Below, one piece after another: positions 10,565-22,090 of a stretch of DNA of 64,000 bases. The stretch spans positions 1,225,546 through 1,289,545 of the forward strand of contig OY754981.1 in NCBI GenBank assembly GCA_963576475.1. Reading direction: 5' to 3'. The stretch's first letter is position 1. Every line of letters begins with the position of its first letter. A program made the position numbers and the translations under genes. The DNA comes from Molanna angustata (taxonomy: Eukaryota > Arthropoda > Insecta > Trichoptera > Molannidae). The notes beneath the pieces are model-generated. The model was not told where the DNA came from, made no database searches, and saw nothing but the letters and a program-made list of their open reading frames with translations.

Positions 10565-11450
10565 TTATAAATGATGTCTGTAATTAAAAGTAATTTAATT
10601 TACCTATGCGATAGGCCTATTTCGCCTTGTTAGGCATATACGAGCTTATATAAATGATGTCTATCGTTAAAAGTAAAACACTTTTTTGATTCTTCGTGAA
10701 TTTAATTTATGCGATAGGCCTATTTTGCCTTGTTAGGGCATTTATGAGCTTATATAAATGATGTCTATCGTTAAAAGTAAAACACTTTTTTGGTTCTTCG
10801 TGAATTTAATTTATGCGATAGGCCTATTTTGCCTTGTTAGGGCATTTATGAGCTTATATAAATGATGTCTATCGTTAAAAGTAAAACACTTTTTTGATTC
10901 TTCGTGAATTTAATTTATGCGATAGGCCTATTTCGCCTTGTTAGGGCATTTATAAGCTTATATAAATGATGTCTATCGTTAAAAGTAAAACACTTTTTTG
11001 ATTTTTCGTGAATTTAATTTATGCGATAGGCCTATTTCGCCTTGTTAGGGCATTTATGAGCTTATATAAATGATGTCTATCGTTAAAAGTAAAACACTTT
11101 TTTGATTCTTCGTGAATTTAATTTATGCGATAGGCCTATTTCGCCTTGTTAGGGCATTTATGAGCTTATATAAATGATGTTTATCGTTAAAAGTAAAACA
11201 CTTTTTTTATTCTTCGTGAATTTAATTTATGCGATAGGCCTATTTCGCTTTGTTAGGGCATTTATGAGCTTATATAAATGATGTCTATCGTTAAAAGTAA
11301 AACACTTTTTTGATTCTACGCATGAATTTAATTTATGCGATAGGCCTATTTCGCCTTATTAGGGCATTTAAGCTCGAAAATGCCCTTACAAGGCGAATTA
11401 ATTTAATGTAGAATTAAAAAAGTGTTTTACTTTTAATTATAGACATCACC
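10565..11450. repeat. 104-bp tandem array closed by an inverted unit (foldback-like)
   Basis: About seven direct copies of a 104-bp unit; 'gcgataggcctatt' recurs at 10711, 10815, 10919, 11023, 11127 and 11231, then at 11337. After 11370 the sequence reverses: cgaaaatgcccttacaaggc is the complement of the unit. The outermost left and right units share 'taattaaaagtaa' next to 'gatgtct', while all inner units have 'atcgttaaaagtaa'. The two ends therefore form a diverged terminal inverted repeat, with the inner copies expanded between them. No ORF is present. Confidence 0.85.
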
Positions 11451-11452
11451 TC

Positions 11453-12837
11453 TTTACTAGTTAGAACCTCACATTACTAGTTTCAGGAGAGCACTCCTCC
11501 ATTTGTCAGTTGTATTGTAACTATTGTAGTTTTATAGAATTTAAATCTTTTTCAATAAATTAGGTACATAAATAAATTGAAGAAGATCTCAGGAAATAAT
11601 ATAAGTAAGTACATTTGTCGGAATAGGTATACTGATTATTTTTTTGTAAGCTTGGCAATGATAAAATTTTCTAAACGCTTTGAAATTGTCCTTCGAAATC
11701 TATACGACCTATTGGACATTAAGGAAACTGACGACAAACACAAGTTTGAAAAGGATACAATTATGTGACAACACTCCCATAGGATACGTTGAACGAGAAA
11801 TACGCTTAATATGATTTCTCACGGAATTCTTGCCCCAGGGCAACGCTGATTAGTTGGAAGAAACCGTCATTTGCTAATAAACTCGTCACGTGTATGTGTA
11901 TAAGTATTTTACTTGCTATGAAGTCTCTAGAATACAAAACAATTGCTATTTTTACACAATTTTATTTCATTTCACCTGTCTGTCCGTACGGGAATATTGC
12001 AATTGATTTTGAGCTCTGAGACTCTCATAATTTGTGTATTACCGATGACAATTCATATTAAAACTGTTTTCAGTTTGAGTCATTTGATATTTTGATAAAA
12101 TTCAACAAAATTTATATTTATTGTAGAAAACCAGCGGTCATTCTTTCCAAATTTGCTATAGCATATTTATGAATTGATATATCATTTTTGTATCCTCATA
12201 CTGTGTATCCTCCTGAGGAAGGGAACTTTGTTCTCGTAACATGTAGAGGAATTTTTATTCATTTGAATAAAAGTTATGTATGTAGTGGTCTACACAAAGT
12301 TGTTTTTTATTTCATTTAATTAATTTCAAAATGATACCACAAAGTAAAAAACAATCGTTTGTCGATGATATCATATTTGTCTTTTTATAAGGATGCACAC
12401 CCTTACATATATTTCTGGTTTCCCCAAATTGCAGGGTTGGTTCGTCTATATAAACCAAAAAAATACAATTTACATGATCAAGATTCACCAAAAATGTGAC
12501 ATTTTATTTTTTTAATTTATTTATTTTTCAATAGAAAATATAATTACAGTATTTTATTTTGACTAATCCCTGTAAGGGATTTTAGCTGTGATCTTGATAC
12601 TAAATTTTCCAATAAAACAATAATACCTACACTAAATTTTCCACCCTACATAGTCCGGAAGAACCCGTGTCCACCACTTAGATTTAGATCAACCATCGAG
12701 GATTTTTGTGTAATATGTATTCTTTGGTTTTCTTTTTGAATTCCTCAATGGATCCGCACTGCTTCAAACTGGCAGGCATGGGGTTAATTCTAATACAACA
12801 TCATGTAGAAAGTTCATTGAATATTTTTACCGACTAC
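11453..12837. other. No gene recognised
   Basis: AT-rich spacer. The part at 12205-12245 contains 'ggaactttgttctcgtaaca', which resembles the 5' subterminal hairpin of the rolling-circle element at 59-63 kb and may be a tiny relic of it. The part at 12390-12450 weakly resembles the R-C repeat ('ggatgcacacccttaca'). Confidence 0.4.
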
Positions 12838-13104
12838 TTACTTACTTCCGATGGCCATACAACTCCGGTAGAGCTTTAGCCTCCTGAACAATAGCTCCCA
12901 GTCATCACAAGCATTCAGCACGTTCAGATCTCGGGAAACATTGTCCATCAATCTCTGCCTTGGTCTTCTCTGGGATCTCTTGCCCACAGGGTTATTTTGC
13001 AGGATACGTTTTGTGGCTCTTTCTTCCCCTGATCTGACAACATGTCCAATCCAAGCTAATCTTCTGGACCTGATTTCGCTGGTGATTAAAGATTGTCCTG
13101 TCAT
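12838..13104 (-). mobile_element. LINE C-terminus, GRPRxRxxDxV type
   Basis: An 88-codon minus-strand frame reads SEIRSRRLAWIGHVVRSGEE, then KRILQNNPVGKRSQRRPRQR and LMDNVSRDLNVL. It is the end of a non-LTR reverse transcriptase in which 'RRLxWxGHVxR', 'GxRxxxRPRxRWxD' and a W-rich tail are conserved. Here the tail survives as DDWELLFRRLKLYRSCM. The frame is intact over its length, but no RT core is present upstream, so it is a truncated copy. Confidence 0.8.
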
Positions 13105-13318
13105 TTTTACCCACTATTACATTAAAATTAAATACAAGTATTTTTTAGATTCAGTCTGTTATTTCAAGATCTATCTTGTGAAGCTGAAATCCCTCCATAT
13201 CTCCATTCCCAAATATCCTCATTGTTTTCGGGGTGTTCAAATATTATGTTAATAAGCTGCAAATCACCCAACGATTTTTTTAGTAAACTATTAAATTATT
13301 CGTGTGTTTTTCAATTCT

Positions 13319-13842
13319 GGGCTAAGTTCACAATGAACGCCGAGTGCACTTAGTGACGCTCTAAGCCGTTCATAATGACCGGAAACAGACGCTCGAAAGA
13401 CACTTTGTGGCGTTCAGATTGAACGTCGAGTGTACGCACTAAACGCTCTTTAAAATTGTCGGGTAAAAAACGCTCTGACATTATAGTATCTGTTGACTTC
13501 TATTTTATCTGTGGTGTGATGACTTCTATTTGTTTCTGTGGTATCTATTATGTCAGTTGACATTATTTATGATGACAATATGCATTCACAAAAGGTTAAT
13601 TTACAAAAATATAATTCAAAAATGATTTACTCCAGTGCCCAATTGTTGTCTGTCGATGAAAATATAATCTAAGAGGACACATTTACATATGATAAATGAC
13701 ATTTGACATTTAAAACGCTCGATGCTGCGTTCAGATCGAAAAGCCGCTCGAAAGTGAGATTGGTGGGAAAAACGCCATAATCTGCAACTTCAGGCACATC
13801 CGACACCCGACGTCGAGTGTTGAATCTGAACAGAGCCCCGGA
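13319..13842. mobile_element. DNA transposon relic with imperfect inverted ends
   Basis: Left end gggctaagttcacaatgaac and right end, read inward, ggggctctgttcagattcaac can be aligned with several mismatches over about 25 bases. Internal blocks such as gcgttcagattgaacg and 'cgctcgaaag' recur in both orientations near the two ends (13347-13440 and 13710-13770), so the subterminal regions are also inverted. The middle is AT-rich and non-coding. No target duplication could be read. Confidence 0.55.
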
Positions 13843-14299
13843 AGCGACATCAATAAAATATGTTTTCATTTTTAATTAATTCATCAATCAATAGTTAAAT
13901 TATATTTTAATATTCAGTCGTACCTATATATGCAGTAGTAAAGTTATTGTTATATCGTATTTCAGTTCATGTAATTCACGAGTTATAAAATAAAAGCTGT
14001 GTTTCAATTCGTGATGTTGATTGATATACGAGCAGGTACGGGTGAATGACATGGAATTTCCACAACTTTATTTAGACTTCTAAGAAATTATTTGTATTAT
14101 CCATCTCAAATATTAATCCTTAAACAAATAAAGTCGAGTTAGTAGTGGTAAACACCAGTCAATCTCTAGAAAATATTTAAATATTTTTTTATTTTGATAA
14201 TATATTGATATATTATAGAAGTAGTACTATTTTACATTGTCAAATAAATCTTTGAATGCGATTTCGGTAGTATATTATGCAGGTACTATATTTGTAATT
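13843..14299. other. No gene recognised
   Basis: AT-rich spacer leading into the SINE1 copy. It shows only short A/T runs. Confidence 0.45.
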
Positions 14300-14535
14300 T
14301 ATTTTATTTTATTTTTATATTGCTTCTCGGGTAACTAACAGGTAATAAATAATACGTCAATTATTAATTTAATACGCACCCAATTACAAGTTGCCACATT
14401 CTGGAGATTTACTATTTTAATTGTATCACAGATCCAGACTGAAAACACAATTAAAAACTGTGTCTCCATCGAGAATCGTCCCCAGGACCTTTGGATAAGC
14501 AGTCAGATACCTAAGCAACTTAGCCACGAATGCCA
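14300..14535 (-). mobile_element. SINE1 (tRNA-derived)
   Basis: Minus-strand copy of the same SINE that is best preserved at 29283-29510. The tRNA-like head lies at 14440-14535, with 'gtggctaagttgctta' as A box and a mutated B box. The body includes 'gttgccacattctgga' and the tail 'gttacccgagaagcaata', read on the plus strand as tattgcttctcgggtaac. It has no coding role and would be transcribed by RNA polymerase III if intact. Confidence 0.8.
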
Positions 14536-14679
14536 TATTTTGTTAATCTTAAAACAGTTTTTTTTAATGGGACATGTTTTTATATACCTTTGAAAATAAT
14601 TCTGTTTTCCACGGAAAAATAGATTTACAATTAAAGTGAAATTTAAATTAGAATATAAATACTTTGATGTAATACAACA

Positions 14680-15510
14680 CTTTACAATGTATCTAATAGC
14701 TCTCTTTAATGTATCTAAACAATATAATTACTCTCTAATTTAATTATACAAAAAAGCTTAGTAAATACCTATCTAACATGTACACAAAATCTGATAACAC
14801 TCTTCAATGTATACAAATTATCTTATAACTCTCCATAATGTATATAAACAATCGAATAACCCTCTATAGTATACGAATACAAAAAATACTTATCTAACAA
14901 GTTCACAAAATCTAATTAAACTCTACAATGTATAGAAATAATTTAATAGCTCTCTATAATGTATATAAACAATCTAATAACTCTCTATAATATAGGAATA
15001 CAAAAAAATACTTATCTAACAAGTTCACAAAATCTAATTTAACTCTACAATGTACACAAATAATTTAATAGCTCCCTATAATGTATACAAGCAATCTAAT
15101 AACTCTTTACAATATAGGAATACAAAAAAAAAATACTTATCTAACAAGTTCACAAAATCTAATTAAACTCTACAATGTACACAAATAATTTAATAGCTCC
15201 CTATAATGTATACAAGCAATCTATTAACTTTTTACAATATAGGAATACAAAAAAATACTTATCTAACAAGTTCACAAAATCTAATTAAACTCTACAATGT
15301 ACACAAATAATTTAATAGCTCCCTATAATGTATACAAGCAATCTAATAACTCTTTACAATATAGGAATACAAAAAAATACTTATCTAACGAGTTCACAAA
15401 ATGTTATTAAACTCTACAATGTATACAAAAAAAATTTAATAGCTCTCAATAATGTATACAAACAATCTAATAACTCTTTACAATGTATACAAAAAAAAAT
15501 CTTATAACTT
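14680..15510. repeat. 122-bp tandem array with about 30-bp substructure
   Basis: 'caagttcacaaaatctaatt' or a close form recurs at about 14898, 15020, 15145, 15267 and 15389, giving a period near 122 bases. Within each unit the phrase 'ctcyayAATGTAtacaaa' recurs about every 30 bases in diverged forms, so the 122-mer looks like a higher-order unit of four older short monomers. Copies become more alike toward the middle-right. Poly-A runs vary in length between copies. Confidence 0.8.
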
Positions 15511-15719
15511 ATTTTGATTTCGGAATATTAACAAACTAATGTAAGATGATATGTACTTAATATAAATAATATATTGTGTTTGATATATAAATGTATGTAG
15601 ATAGGTATGTTAAGTACTATATAGGTAGATACATAGTTTGAGGAAAGGTACATAACGGAAATGTATGGCGATCATACATCACGTTTGTACCGAGAAATTA
15701 AATTGGTAAATTGAATTCA

Positions 15720-16790
15720 ACACGATTAGTACAATCCGCATTACAGGTTTGTATTTGGAATTACAATAGAAATTGAATACTTCAATAATTCCAATATAAT
15801 TTAAATATTTCATCAAATCCAATAGAAAATAAATACTTCAATGATTCCAATAAAAAAATAATAATTTTACTGACAAACTTTTCAAAATCTCAATAGAGAC
15901 GAAGTTGGAATATTATAGAAAACCAGGAACTCAAGGCAAAGAATTCAATGCCTTGAGTTCCTGGTTCTTCTATAGGTAATATTCCAACTTCGTTTTCTTT
16001 TGAGATGTTAAAAAGTTTGTCGAAAAAATATCATATGACTCCCGACAGGGAAAAAATTCAATGTTTGCGTATATGCATTTAAAAAATATTTGAAAAATTA
16101 ATTAATTCAACAAATGCAATATAAATCAAATAACTCACCAATTCCAATATAATTTAAATACTTCAACGATTCCAATAAAACATAAATAATTCAACAAATC
16201 CAATATAAATCAAATCATTCACTGATTCCAATATAAATCAAATCATTCACTGATTCCAATATAAATCAAATCATTCACTGATTCCAATATAAATCAAATC
16301 ATTCACTGATTCCAATATAAATCAAATCATTCACTGATTCCAATATAAATCAAATCATTCACTGATTCCAATATAAATCAAATCATTCACTGATTCCAAT
16401 ATAAATCAAATCATTCACTGATTCCAATGTAAATCGAATACTACAACTACATATTTAAATATAAATCAAATACTTCAACAATTTCAATATAAGTCAAATA
16501 CCTCAATTATTCCAATATAATTTATATACTTAAAAGATAATAAAAATTAAATAATTCATCAAATTCAATACAAATCAAATCATTCACCAATTCCAATGTA
16601 TATCGAATACTATAGCAATTTCAATATAAATCAAATACTTTAACTATTTCGGTATTAATCAAACACTTCAACAATTCAAGTATAATTTTAATACTTTAAC
16701 AATTCCAATATAATTTAAATACTTCAATTATTCCAATATATGTAAATATTTAAATTATTACAATATAATTTAAATACTTCAAAGTTTCCA
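15720..16790. repeat. AT-rich minisatellite with a 28-bp homogeneous core
   Basis: The motif ccaatataaatcaaatcatt plus cactgatt (28 bases) is repeated eight times without change at 16200-16423. Diverged relatives of about 28-30 bases ('ccaatataatttaaatactt' type) fill 15770-15860, 16100-16199 and 16424-16790. The arrangement suggests an old array in which one variant was recently amplified. A separate hairpin element interrupts it at 15880-16022. Confidence 0.85.
15880..16022. mobile_element. Foldback hairpin made of two R-A ends
   Basis: Left arm gacaaacttttcaaaatctc through aggaactcaaggca (15883-15943) pairs with the complementary right arm (15950-16022) across a short loop. Both arms correspond to the right end of repeat R-A (compare 49036-49100: 'ccttgatttcccggttct', 'atattccaacttcgtctc'). 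The unit is therefore an inverted pair of one element's ends with the body lost. It sits inside the AT-rich minisatellite. Confidence 0.75.
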
Positions 16791-16802
16791 ATCATTGGAA
16801 TA

Positions 16803-16858
16803 GATTGAAGGAGACCTACATCCAGCAGTGGAGAGATGGCTGAAAAGAAGAAGACAAA
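16803..16858 (+). mobile_element. LINE family A (RTE-like) terminal scrap
   Basis: The plus strand reads LKETYIQQWRDG then a stop, followed by an A/GAAGAAG tail. This is the last dozen codons of the RTE-like family, as at 2047, 54480 and 55145. It lies at the right edge of the minisatellite, with 'attccaat'-like sequence on both sides, so a target duplication cannot be separated from the array. Confidence 0.7.
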
Positions 16859-17149
16859 CGATTCCAATAAAAATTAAATAATTCATCAATTTCAATATAA
16901 AATAAAGGTCGTCCTATTCAAAACAATTAATATTGCAAAAGGAAGTGTTTTTTTATTTAATTTTAATAATAAAATAAGTAATTAATAACTATAATAATTA
17001 AGCAATGTCATCATGCCGTCTTCCTATTACAAAAAAAGGAAAATATATTTTTTTCGGAAATGCAAATTTAGGAATAAAAACCAATCATTATTCATTCATT
17101 CTTTCCATGTGGCCAAACCATCATCATGTCAACATTATTTTTTGAAATG

Positions 17150-17365
17150 CCAGCCGCCGTGCCGGGACACCGGTAGACCTTTTGGCTTCTATGCGGGCGT
17201 CCCGAGTTCGATCCCCGCCGGAGGAGAAATTTATTTCAATTCATTTATTACGCCAGTAGGTACCATATTGCTTCTCTGTGCTGGATACACTAGTTAGCTG
17301 AAAAAAAACGTCATATGGCTATAATCTCGCCAAATGCGCAGGGCGTAAGGATGTAGGTATTTACT
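17150..17365 (+). mobile_element. SINE3 (tRNA-like head)
   Basis: Plus-strand copy of a second tRNA-related family. The head runs 'gccgtgccgggacaccggta' to 'gggcgtcccgagttcgatcc', where the last part is the B box. The body includes 'attgcttctctgtgctgg' and the tail 'gcgcagggcgtaaggatg'. Other copies are at 29530-29690 (minus) and 37628-37797 (plus). A 94-codon frame across it is accidental. Confidence 0.7.
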
Positions 17366-17370
17366 TTTAT

Positions 17371-18424
17371 AATTAAATGTGGGTATCATAAAAAACAATT
17401 GCAACATTTGTATGAAGATATAGATTACATTAAATAAAAAAAAATATATATTTTGTTAAATAAAAAAAAATGTTTTAAGTTCTATAATAATAATAATATT
17501 ACCGTTCATTATTTCAGCCACTGGCATTATTCCAAAATCGTTGATCCGTAATTTAGAAATTTTAGATTTATCGAAAAACTTAATAATAAAAATGCAAAAA
17601 ACGGTAATAATGAATACCACGTAGAATCGTTAAAGATTTTTTTAAACGTTAATATTCGGGAATCAGTAGGGTTGATAGGTAGTATAGAGAATCCTTTGAT
17701 ATGTTAAGTTTCTCGATGGGTGAACTATTCCCAATTGAAAGCTTGATGATGCGTTTGTTGGATTTTATTTGCTCTTTTAAGCAAGTTACAATTTACGCAT
17801 TGATCTGTTAATTCTTTTGAGGAAGTGATAATGGTAATAATAATAATTGAGTGTTATTATTTGTAGTACTTAATTGTTATTAATATCATTAGTAAATCGG
17901 CCAGCGCCGTTAATAAAAAGATTTTTCGATACTGACCGGTCCCGGGGTGACCATCTTCAGAATGTTAAGTCTTGTTTAAAAACATTTTTTACCAATTTGT
18001 TATGGAGTTGCATCAAGAATAAATTGTCCTTTGAGTTGTTTAATAAAAAATCCTTATATAATTATATAAACAGAGATAACGGCCCATTGTATAAATATCT
18101 AAATACTAGAACGAAACATAGGTATTGTAAGTAGGTAGGTACTGTTTTCTCATAGAAATGTTAATATAGTCGTTGCGACGAATCGATTATATTTTTTATA
18201 TGTATTAAACTGTTCTGATTTACAAAATAATACATATCTATATATTTAGTTAATTCAAGTATCCATCTATAGTATTGTATAATAAAATAATAGCAATTAT
18301 CTTATTCCGTAAGGTTGTATTTACTGCCTGCATACTAATAAATGTAAGCTTAAGAATAAATTTATGTTTGATCAAATAAATTTTTACCTATATGGAATGG
18401 AATTGCAAGCATTAAGAATTATTG
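17371..18424. other. No gene recognised
   Basis: AT-rich spacer. An 86-codon plus frame at 17874-18134 ends in KNKLSFELFNKKSLYNYINR and similar residues. It looks vaguely like the Lys/Tyr-rich end of a LINE protein, but I cannot match it to a family. Confidence 0.35.
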
Positions 18425-18790
18425 AAGGAAATATTATATTTGGAATTATAAATTATTAGGATGAGAATTATTGAAGTAAATATCAAATTTGGTATTATTA
18501 GTTATTAGGATGAGAATTATCGAAGTAAATATTTAATTTTTGGTATTGTTAGTTATTCGGATGAGAATTATTGAAGTAAATAATAAATAAGGTTTTGTTT
18601 ATTGTTTATCGTCCGTAATTCTATCAGGACACTTGGACTCGTCAGTTACATTTTACAAATTATAATTGTAGATTTCAATCAAGATCCATGTTCTCATTCA
18701 ACATTTCGTCAACGTATTTTTAGTTATTAGGATGAGAATTATTGAAGTAGATATCAAATTTGGTATTGTTAGTTATTAGGATGTTGAGAG
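18425..18790. repeat. Short ~55-bp tandem array split by an insert
   Basis: 'gatgagaattattgaagtaa' with 'ttggtattrttagttatt' recurs at about 18461, 18512 and 18562 and again at 18731. The last copy is separated from the others by about 115 unrelated bases (18600-18718), suggesting an insertion or a gene-conversion boundary inside a small array. Confidence 0.65.
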
Positions 18791-19419
18791 ATGTGAATCT
18801 TAAATCAAAAAAAATTCTTTGCCTTTTTACCGACCTAGTCGGGGTCAACCCTACTGATAGGTACGTAATCGCCAGGACACCTGTCCTGGGTGCCCAGTCA
18901 ACGTGCCTTTTCTTTTCTTTTCCCTCCACCCTGGGTCATCAAGGTATTGATGCTGTCCCCCTGAAGTTCCTTTTGAATTCTAGATCAATAAACTCTCAAC
19001 TGATTTGTAAGAGTTTTCCGATTGGCAAGAATGTGAAGCAGCAAGTTACAAAAATGTAAACGCAATTGCGAGCAAAGTTGTAAATAAAACAGTCACGTAA
19101 TTATGACTATGAGAGTCTAGTAGTTATAACCGATCAGTGGTGATGCAGTATGGGAAAGTGTGGTGTACTATGATTCAACCTATCTATGTATGTATATTGG
19201 TGTGACAGTTGCTGTCAACAGATTTCAATAACAAAGTCACGCCTGTAATGTACCTCTGTTACAGGCAATTCCCGGTAACGCAGTGACAATTCAAATATTT
19301 CTATCAGGAAACTTAACTGATTGTTACCGACACTTGTACAAGAGTGCTACTTTTTCAGTAACGAAAGAATGTATAGCGAGTCAACCCATCATCCATTTTA
19401 TAAACTAAAAGTTATAATT
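18791..19419. other. Unassigned; one less AT-rich segment
   Basis: The segment 18825-18950 is less AT-rich and open on both strands (minus: VDWAPRTGVLAITYLSVGL). It may be an old element fragment, but no domain is recognisable. A palindrome 'gcctgtaatgtacctctgtt'/'acaggca' lies at 19241-19266. Confidence 0.35.
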
Positions 19420-19605
19420 TTTTATTTATTTTTTATAGCTTCTCAACCAATTTATTGTGAAGTACTAATGTCAAATATTAATTTAACACGCACAAAATAA
19501 TGAGTTGACAAGTTCTGGAGATTTACGATAACACAGTTAGTGACTGGTTATCGAACCTGGAACATTTGATTCAGGAGTCAGATCTGAGCCACAAAGGACG
19601 ACAGA
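19420..19605 (-). mobile_element. SINE1, old diverged copy
   Basis: Minus-strand copy with tail 'gagaagctataaaaaataaa', body 'acaagttctggagattta' and a degenerate tRNA head at 19540-19600. It is more diverged than the opposite-strand copy that follows at 19722. Confidence 0.65.
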
Positions 19606-19721
19606 TATTTAAGTTGACGAACAAATTATAATAAATAATAAACTTTTCCCATAATAACGATTTGTCATATTGGTAACTTATTATGAAAATATTTCAACGC
19701 GTGGTTAAAATGTCAATATTA

Positions 19722-19945
19722 AATTAATATTTCGTGGCTCAGTTGGTTGGGTATACGGCTGATACAAGGGTCCCGGGTTCGATTCCCGGTGGAGACACAG
19801 TTTTTAATTGTATTTTCAGTCTAGATCTGTGAGACGATTAATATCGTAAGTCTCCAGAATGTGGCAACTTGTTATTGGGTGCGTGTTAAATAATTATTTT
19901 ACATAGTACCCGAGAAGCTACAAAAAATAAATAAATAAATATTTG
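19722..19945 (+). mobile_element. SINE1 copy
   Basis: The tRNA-like head reads tcgtggctcagttggttggg (A box) and ggttcgattccc (B box). The SINE1 body follows, with 'tctccagaatgtggcaactt' and 'gttattgggtgcgtgtt', and it ends in 'cccgagaagctac' plus an (AATA)n tail at 19924-19943. It lies head-to-head near an older minus-strand copy. Confidence 0.85.
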
Positions 19946-20154
19946 ACGCAGTACCTGTTAATTGACTGAAAAATATTAAAAAAACGAATTGGTTGTGACC
20001 AACACTACACTCTACTCTGCATTGTTTGAGGAAACTTTTTTCTTATTGAAAACTAGACAATACATACAAGAATTTTTAGTGGAAGCTTATTATTTCCAAT
20101 CTATAAACAAAAATATAAAAAAATTATCTATCCAGAAAATGACCCTACTTATCT

Positions 20155-20270
20155 AGCCTACATCCCTTCACTGCTGGATGTAGACCATTTTCATACACTT
20201 CCACTTGTCTCTGTTCTGTCCTCTCCGCATCCAAGGTCTGCAATGTCTCCATTTATGTTAAACATCAAAA
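20155..20270 (-). mobile_element. LINE family A-like 3' scrap
   Basis: On the minus strand the end reads VYIQQ, a stop, then RDVG, matching the 'EAYIQQW.DG' terminus of the RTE-like family. The preceding DNA (acagaacagagacaagtgga) matches the 'DRTxWK' block at 10500. A second 'gaggcctatgcccatta' echo occurs at 20385-20405. Several stops are present. Confidence 0.55.
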
Positions 20271-21357
20271 TCTAACTCATACTTATACACTCTCTACGTG
20301 AAACCTCTTCAGAAATTGATTTCCAGTTTCCACTATTTCACAGTACTTCTTATCCTTCTTCGTCAACCCTCCTTCGTCTAGTAATGGGCATAGGCCTCCC
20401 CCCGAGACGTCTGCAGCTTCCTATACTGGACAGACCACATCCATCTGACATCCGCCCCCAGGCACTAAAAAAACGACGATAAATAAAAATCATCAAAAAA
20501 TGGCTCATGGAGCAGTTTATTTATAATTTGTAATTCAATATTTTTTGTGACATTCCATCTTTGATTTCGATTGAATCTACTTTGATGGGTCATGATACAA
20601 ATTACAGACAGACACTAATATTCGACATACTTAATATCCATTTTGTTATATACGATTATTATGTCGTTTTTTTATATTATGTTCATTGTACATGAATTTG
20701 TAATAAGAATCTTATTACAATTTCATGGAAATACTATTATGCTCTGACAATTGCCAATAAATCAAATTACTCACATCAATTTCAGTGGAAATAAATTGAT
20801 TTAAACAGATGTTTGACTATTGTGTTAGGTAATTTTCATACAAATTAATATGGGGTACATATCTATTAACGCTCAATTTCATAAAAGTCTTAAAACGGTA
20901 TCTATATATTAATACGTGAAGCAAAAACTTCAGACCCCTTTTAAAGAAAACTGCGGGCACGAAGGAGTTTGAGGTTTGGAACAGTTAAAGTTTATATGGA
21001 GGAGGAGTTCGTAAAGCTTAGTTATGTACAGAACTATGTACAGAAAATACTGTGTAAATACTATAAATAAAAATACTGTGTAAATACTATAAATAAAAAT
21101 ACTGTGTAAATACTATACATGGTAGGTAGGTACTTAAACAATTTCAACTAGTAAAATAATATGTGGACTGGAAAATATGAGTGTTGTCATGATGTTTTTA
21201 TGTGTTTTGCGTTTGGCTTGTATTATATTTTGTGTCTTTTGTAGGTATAATGTATGTGTAAAATGACTTAGAACTGATAAGTTTTCAATAGACATCTGTC
21301 TTCGTTATAATTTAATAAAATACAAGTTTCAAATGCTCTCACGTTCCGATACATTGT
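20271..21357. other. No gene recognised
   Basis: AT-rich spacer. A small tandem triplication of 'aaatactgtgtaaatactat' occurs at 21047-21120. Nothing else is supported. Confidence 0.45.
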
Positions 21358-21870
21358 ACATAAAAATAAATAAAAAAAACAAACAAATAAATAAAAAAAA
21401 AAAACAAACAAATAAATAAATAAAAAATAAACAAATAATAAATAAATAAATAAACAAATAAATTAACAAATAAATAAATAAATAAACAAATAAAAAAATA
21501 AATAAATAAATAAGTAAATAAATAAATAAATACATAAATAAATAAATAAATTAATTAATAAATTAATTAATTAATTAATTAATTAATAAATAAGAAAATA
21601 AGTAAATAAATAAATAAAGAATTAGCGGGTTTTTTGCCTTATGGCAACATAAATGATATAAATAAATAAATAAATATAAAACAAATTTATAAAAATAAAT
21701 AAGTAAATTAATAAATAAATACCAAGTTGAGCAGCAGTTATCTATTTTTAATGACGATTATTTAAATGGTGTGATAAATAAATAAATAATAAAAATTAAT
21801 AAATAAAATATATTTATAAATAAATAAAAAAAACAAATAGATAAGTAGGTACATAAAATTGTGTGTACAA
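21358..21870. repeat. (AAAT)n/(AATA)n simple-sequence region
   Basis: Long impure runs of AAAT, AATA and AAAC repeats at 21360-21620 and 21655-21720, with a palindromic (ttaa)n centre near 21550-21590. The minus frame full of Leu/Ile/Tyr/Phe over 21329-21535 is only a translation of the repeat. Confidence 0.9.
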
Positions 21871-22090
21871 TTTGTGTTTCATTAAAAATTCGTTTTATTT
21901 ACAACCTACTCGGTTATTTGAATTTTTACTGTGTCACGGTTATTTTATTGATAATCATTTTTGTATGCCCAGAAAAGCAAAAATAATGACATAAATTGGC
22001 TGGAAGAAATTGCAAACAAGGTCAGTGTCTAAATAGTATAAAATACATTTTATCCAGGAGGCACCAAATATACCATCACCGAATTCAAAC

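Noticed and set aside
10360..10587. Short 75-codon gene
   Set aside because: It is the frameshifted tail of the LINE relic starting at 10196, not an independent gene.
16200..16423. CRISPR array of 28-bp repeats
   Set aside because: Units are directly adjacent with no spacers.
21329..21535. Leu/Ile/Tyr-rich 68-codon minus frame resembling a membrane protein
   Set aside because: It translates the AAAT/AATA simple repeat.
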